Shown here in pieces: positions 35,522 to 38,528 of a stretch of 38,528 nucleotides of DNA (position 1 is the first letter of the stretch; the number at the start of each line of letters is the position of its first letter). Source of the DNA: an uncultured Pseudoxanthomonas sp. (GTDB lineage: Bacteria > Pseudomonadota > Gammaproteobacteria > Xanthomonadales > Xanthomonadaceae). Below the pieces are notes generated by a model. The model was not told the origin of the DNA, did not search any database, and saw only the letters and a program-made list of their open reading frames with translations. Location: the NCBI GenBank assembly GCA_937975725.1, contig CALJUL010000110.1, forward strand, positions 1 to 38,528, given 5' to 3'. Position numbers and translations under genes: made by a program.

Positions 35522-38200
35522 ATGCCTGAACAGAATTCCCTGCCGTTCCCCGACGCCCCCAAACCGACGCCCCCGGAGAAGAAGCCGGCCGCGACGGACG
35601 CGCCTGCGCCCGACTCCGCGTCGGCCGCGGCGGCCCGCGACGAAGCGCCGGTGACCGCGGGCGTACCGATGGCGCCCCCGACCGGCATCCGCCAGGCCAA
35701 GCGCCCGCTGTGGGCGCGCCTGCTGGGCCGGCTGGCCGATCCCTGGCTGACACTGGCCATCGAACCGCAGGGGCCGGTCGTGCTCGACGGCCGCCCGGTC
35801 TGCTACGTGCTGGAAGACTACGGCCTGTCCAACGCGCTGATCCTGGACCGCGCCTGCCGCGACGCCGGCCTGCCCTCGCCGCTGGTGCCGCTGCCGGTGC
35901 CCGGCAATCCACTGGGGCGCAAGCGCGCCTACGTGGCGCTGTCGCGCCGCAACGCCAGCACCCTGATCCCCGACCAGGTCAGCGCCAAGACCCATTCCGG
36001 CTCGCTGGCGCGGCTGCTGCAGGCGCACCGGTCCAATCCGGAGCTGGACGTGCAACTGGTGCCGGTGTCGATCTTCGTCGGCCGCGCGCCGGACAAGCAG
36101 AGCGGCTGGTTCTCGGTGCTGTTCTCGGAGAACTGGGCCATCGTCGGCCGCTTCCGCCGCCTGCTGGCGATCCTGCTGAACGGCCGCAGCACCATCGTGC
36201 GCTTCGCCCCGCCGGTGTCGCTGAAGGACACCGTGGCCGAGGGGCTGGACCCCGAGCGCACCGTGCGCAAGCTCTCGCGCGTGCTGCGCACCCACTTCCA
36301 CCGCATCCGCGAGGCGGTGATCGGCCCCGACCTGTCCACCCGCCGCCTGCTGGTGGACCAGGTGCTGGCCGCCGAGCCGGTGAAGGAAGCCATCACCGAG
36401 CAGGCCCGGCGCGACAAGTCCAAGCCCGAGGACGCGTGGAAGAAGGCCCACGCCTATGCCTGGGAGATCGCCGCCGACTACTCCAACCCGGTGGTGCGCT
36501 CGGCCAGCTTCCTGCTCAGCCACGTCTGGAACCAGATCTACGACGGCGTGCTGGTCCACCACCTGGACAAGTTCAAGGACGCCGCGCCCGGCCACGAAGT
36601 GGTCTACGTGCCCTGCCACCGCAGCCACATGGACTACCTGCTGCTGTCGTACCTGCTGTACGAGCGCGGCATCGTGCCGCCGCACATCGCCGCCGGCATC
36701 AACCTCAACCTGCCGGTGGTGGGCACGCTGCTGCGCAAGGGCGGCGCGTTCTTCATGCGCCGCAGCTTCCGCGGCAACCCGCTGTACTCGGCGGTGTTCA
36801 CCGAATACGTCGCGCAACTGGTCTCCGGCGGCTATTCGCTGGAGTACTTCATCGAGGGCGGGCGCTCGCGCACCGGCCGGCTGCTGCCGCCCAAGGGCGG
36901 CATGATCTCGATGACCGTGCGCGCCTTCCTGCGCCAGCCGCGCAAGCCGGTGCTGTTCCAGCCGGTCTACATCGGCTACGAGAAGCTGCTGGAAGGCACC
37001 AGCTACCTGGACGAGCTGAGCGGCCGGCCGAAGGAGAAGGAATCCATCTGGGCCGTGCTGTGGGGCATCCCCAAGGTGCTGCGGCAGAACTACGGCCAGG
37101 TGGTGGTGAACTTCGGCGAGCCGATCCCGCTGAGCGCCATGCTGTCCGAGCGCGCGCCGGAATGGGACGGCCAGCCGGTCGGCGAGGACGAGAAGCCCGC
37201 GTGGCTGTCCGACACCGTGGACGCGCTGGCGCAGAAGATCCAGGTCAACATCAACCGCGCCGCCGACGTGAACCCGATCAACCTGCTGGCGCTGGCGCTG
37301 CTGTCCACGCCCAAGCACGCGATGGGCGAGGCCGACCTGATCGCGCAGATCGAACTGTCCAAGACGCTGCTGGCCGAGCTGCCGTACTCGGACCGGGTGA
37401 CGGTCACCCCGCACTCGCCCGAGCGCATCATCGCCCACGCCGAGGAGATCGCCATGCTGCAGCGGATCAAGCATCCGCTGGGCGACGTGCTGAGCGTGGA
37501 CGGCGACACCGCGGTGCTGCTGAGCTACTACCGCAACAACGTGCTGCACCTGTTCACGGCCTCGTCGTGGATCGCCTGCTGCTTCCAGAACAACCGCCGC
37601 ATGAGCCGCGCCGGCGTGCTGCGGCTGGGCCGCACGCTGTACCCGTTCCTGCAGGCGGAACTGTTCCTGCCGTGGAGCGAGGACGAGTTCGCCCAGCGCA
37701 TGGACCGCACCATCGACGTGTTCGTCCGCGAAGGCCTGCTGCAGCAGGTCAACGAGGACGACGGCGGCATCCTGGCCCGCAGCTCGGGCCAGACCGACGA
37801 GGTGTTCCGCCTGCGCGCGATCGGCCATTCGCTGCAACAGGCGTTCGAGCGCTACTACATCGCCATCTCGGTGCTGGTGAAGAACGGCCCCGGCACGCTG
37901 GGCGCAGCGGAACTGGAAAGCCTGTGCCAACAGGCCGCGCAGCGCCTGAGCCTGCTGTACGCGCCGGCGGCGCCGGAGTTCTTCGACAGGACGCTGTTCC
38001 GCGGCTTCATCCAGAAGCTGCGCGAACTGAAGCTGGTATGGCCGGACGAGAACAGCAAGCTGCTGTTCGACGAACGCCTGGACGCCTGGGCGCGCGACGC
38101 CAAGGCCATCCTGGGCCGCGAACTGCGCCATACCATCGAGCGGGTCAGCCCGGAAGCGGCCAAGCCGGAACCCGAAGCCGCGGCGACTCCTGCTGACTGA
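35522..38200 (+). CDS. plsB: Glycerol-3-phosphate 1-O-acyltransferase
   Basis: First committed step of phospholipid synthesis: acylates sn-glycerol 3-phosphate with acyl-CoA or acyl-ACP at the inner membrane. At 892 residues it is longer than E. coli PlsB (807), mostly through a Pro/Ala-rich N-terminal lead (1 to about 55). The acyltransferase motifs are in order: HxxxxD as H366-RSHM-D371 (CHRSHMDYLLLSY), GAFFMRRSF, FIEGGRSRTGR and VLFQPVYIGYEKL. The C-terminal helical domain is complete. An in-frame ATG at 35513 lies within the -10 box, so 35522 is preferred. Hairpin 38213-38236 follows the stop. Confidence 0.96.
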   Translation: MPEQNSLPFPDAPKPTPPEKKPAATDAPAPDSASAAAARDEAPVTAGVPMAPPTGIRQAKRPLWARLLGRLADPWLTLAIEPQGPVVLDGRPVCYVLEDYGLSNALILDRACRDAGLPSPLVPLPVPGNPLGRKRAYVALSRRNASTLIPDQVSAKTHSGSLARLLQAHRSNPELDVQLVPVSIFVGRAPDKQSGWFSVLFSENWAIVGRFRRLLAILLNGRSTIVRFAPPVSLKDTVAEGLDPERTVRKLSRVLRTHFHRIREAVIGPDLSTRRLLVDQVLAAEPVKEAITEQARRDKSKPEDAWKKAHAYAWEIAADYSNPVVRSASFLLSHVWNQIYDGVLVHHLDKFKDAAPGHEVVYVPCHRSHMDYLLLSYLLYERGIVPPHIAAGINLNLPVVGTLLRKGGAFFMRRSFRGNPLYSAVFTEYVAQLVSGGYSLEYFIEGGRSRTGRLLPPKGGMISMTVRAFLRQPRKPVLFQPVYIGYEKLLEGTSYLDELSGRPKEKESIWAVLWGIPKVLRQNYGQVVVNFGEPIPLSAMLSERAPEWDGQPVGEDEKPAWLSDTVDALAQKIQVNINRAADVNPINLLALALLSTPKHAMGEADLIAQIELSKTLLAELPYSDRVTVTPHSPERIIAHAEEIAMLQRIKHPLGDVLSVDGDTAVLLSYYRNNVLHLFTASSWIACCFQNNRRMSRAGVLRLGRTLYPFLQAELFLPWSEDEFAQRMDRTIDVFVREGLLQQVNEDDGGILARSSGQTDEVFRLRAIGHSLQQAFERYYIAISVLVKNGPGTLGAAELESLCQQAAQRLSLLYAPAAPEFFDRTLFRGFIQKLRELKLVWPDENSKLLFDERLDAWARDAKAILGRELRHTIERVSPEAAKPEPEAAATPAD

Positions 38201-38212
38201 AGCAGTCCTGCT

Positions 38213-38236
38213 GCACGGCGCTTCGGCGCGGCGTGC
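38213..38236 (+). terminator. Possible terminator after plsB
   Basis: GCACG / CGTGC enclose GCGC / GCGC with a TTCG tetraloop and a two-base bulge. No T tract follows, so it may be a weak terminator. Confidence 0.4.
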
Positions 38237-38382
38237 GAGTCGATGTCGCGGCCGCATTCATTGCCCCGCATGGCGCGGCATGCACTCTTGGACGACGGTG
38301 CTGACCAGCCGGTGCACAGGAAGCACGGCACCTGACGGAATTGCCGATCCGGCCGGCGCATCCCCGCCGGTCCGCAGTCAAC

Positions 38383-38528
38383 CTACATCGTGTCGCCGAA
38401 GTTGCGCTCCAGCCACGTCCGCGCCGGCAGCGCGCGGGCGGGCTCGCGGACCAGCCGGTGCAGCGGCGAGCCGCACTCGGACAGATGCGGCTCGTCCTCG
38501 GGCACCAGCGCCATGCGCAGCAGGTCGG
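38383..38528 (-). CDS. C-terminal end of an unrecognised gene (cut by window edge)
   Basis: On the minus strand an open frame enters from the window edge and stops at 38383 (TAG). The 47 complete codons end LPARTWLERNFGDTM. Codon use is G/C at third positions as in neighbouring genes, and the frame is open to the edge. The fragment is too short to name a family. It is convergent with plsB, 182 bases away. Confidence 0.55.
   Translation of the reverse strand, partial: DLLRMALVPEDEPHLSECGSPLHRLVREPARALPARTWLERNFGDTM

Noticed and set aside
34052..38257. 1401-residue open frame on the minus strand opposite plsB
   Set aside because: It lies entirely antisense to plsB and the lipoprotein genes, is His/Gln/Arg/Val-rich as expected for the complement of GC-rich codons, and has no domain or ribosome site.

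Overview
The window is very GC-rich, with G or C at most third codon positions. The gene content and style point to a gammaproteobacterium of the Xanthomonadaceae/Lysobacteraceae (Lysobacter, Pseudoxanthomonas, Luteimonas or Stenotrophomonas type). The clues are a TonB-dependent receptor of the VEVTGSRI type, a Sig-70_X6-like ECF sigma factor beside a TPR-kinase, a DcaP porin, REP elements of the GTAGGAGCG...TCGCGAC type, a GAGTTGC heptamer repeat, and several -10 boxes almost touching the start codon. The genus is an inference; no rRNA or other taxonomic marker lies in the window.

Layout. 1-5083: acetyl-CoA synthetase (acs, minus, cut by the window edge), divergent from a DcaP-like porin and an MHS-type MFS transporter, a likely organic-acid uptake and activation module. 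5215-7798: a small EF-hand protein, then a metallophosphoesterase translationally coupled to a Ser/Thr kinase fused to a universal-stress domain. 7799-8192: REP element. 8193-9849: ABC ATPase overlapping mutM. 9933-13325: ECF sigma factor and a 934-residue membrane Ser/Thr kinase with TPR-type repeats. 13332-13955: thymidine kinase (minus).

14289-26320 is the most interesting block. A LuxR-type regulator (minus) is divergent from a three-gene operon: a DUF1611 protein resembling D-glutamate N-acetyltransferase (dgcN), an enolase-superfamily epimerase (dgcA, or L-Ala-D/L-Glu epimerase) and a glutamate-family symporter. An exported serine hydrolase (minus), a DmpA-type aminopeptidase, an exported class-A-beta-lactamase-like protein and a large TonB-dependent receptor follow. 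Two promoter regions in this block, upstream of dgcN and of the receptor, share a conserved element of about 60 bp with inverted ends. I read the block as a candidate system for taking up and breaking down D-Glu-containing peptides (muropeptides). Enzyme families and the shared element are visible in the sequence; the integrated pathway is inference.

26321-31038: a gene-poor stretch with terminators and a heptamer repeat, a periplasmic Sel1-like protein (minus), rep helicase, a second REP element, a small membrane protein and a DinB-family protein. 31308-33727: YceH-family protein (minus), an exported P4-type acid phosphatase and pyrF. 33728-34060 is an AT-rich start followed by strong, partly mutually exclusive hairpins and a clear terminator, a candidate small RNA or attenuator. 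34061-38200: a lipoprotein, a small YHYH-like/excalibur protein and plsB. The C-terminal end of an unrecognised minus-strand gene closes the window.
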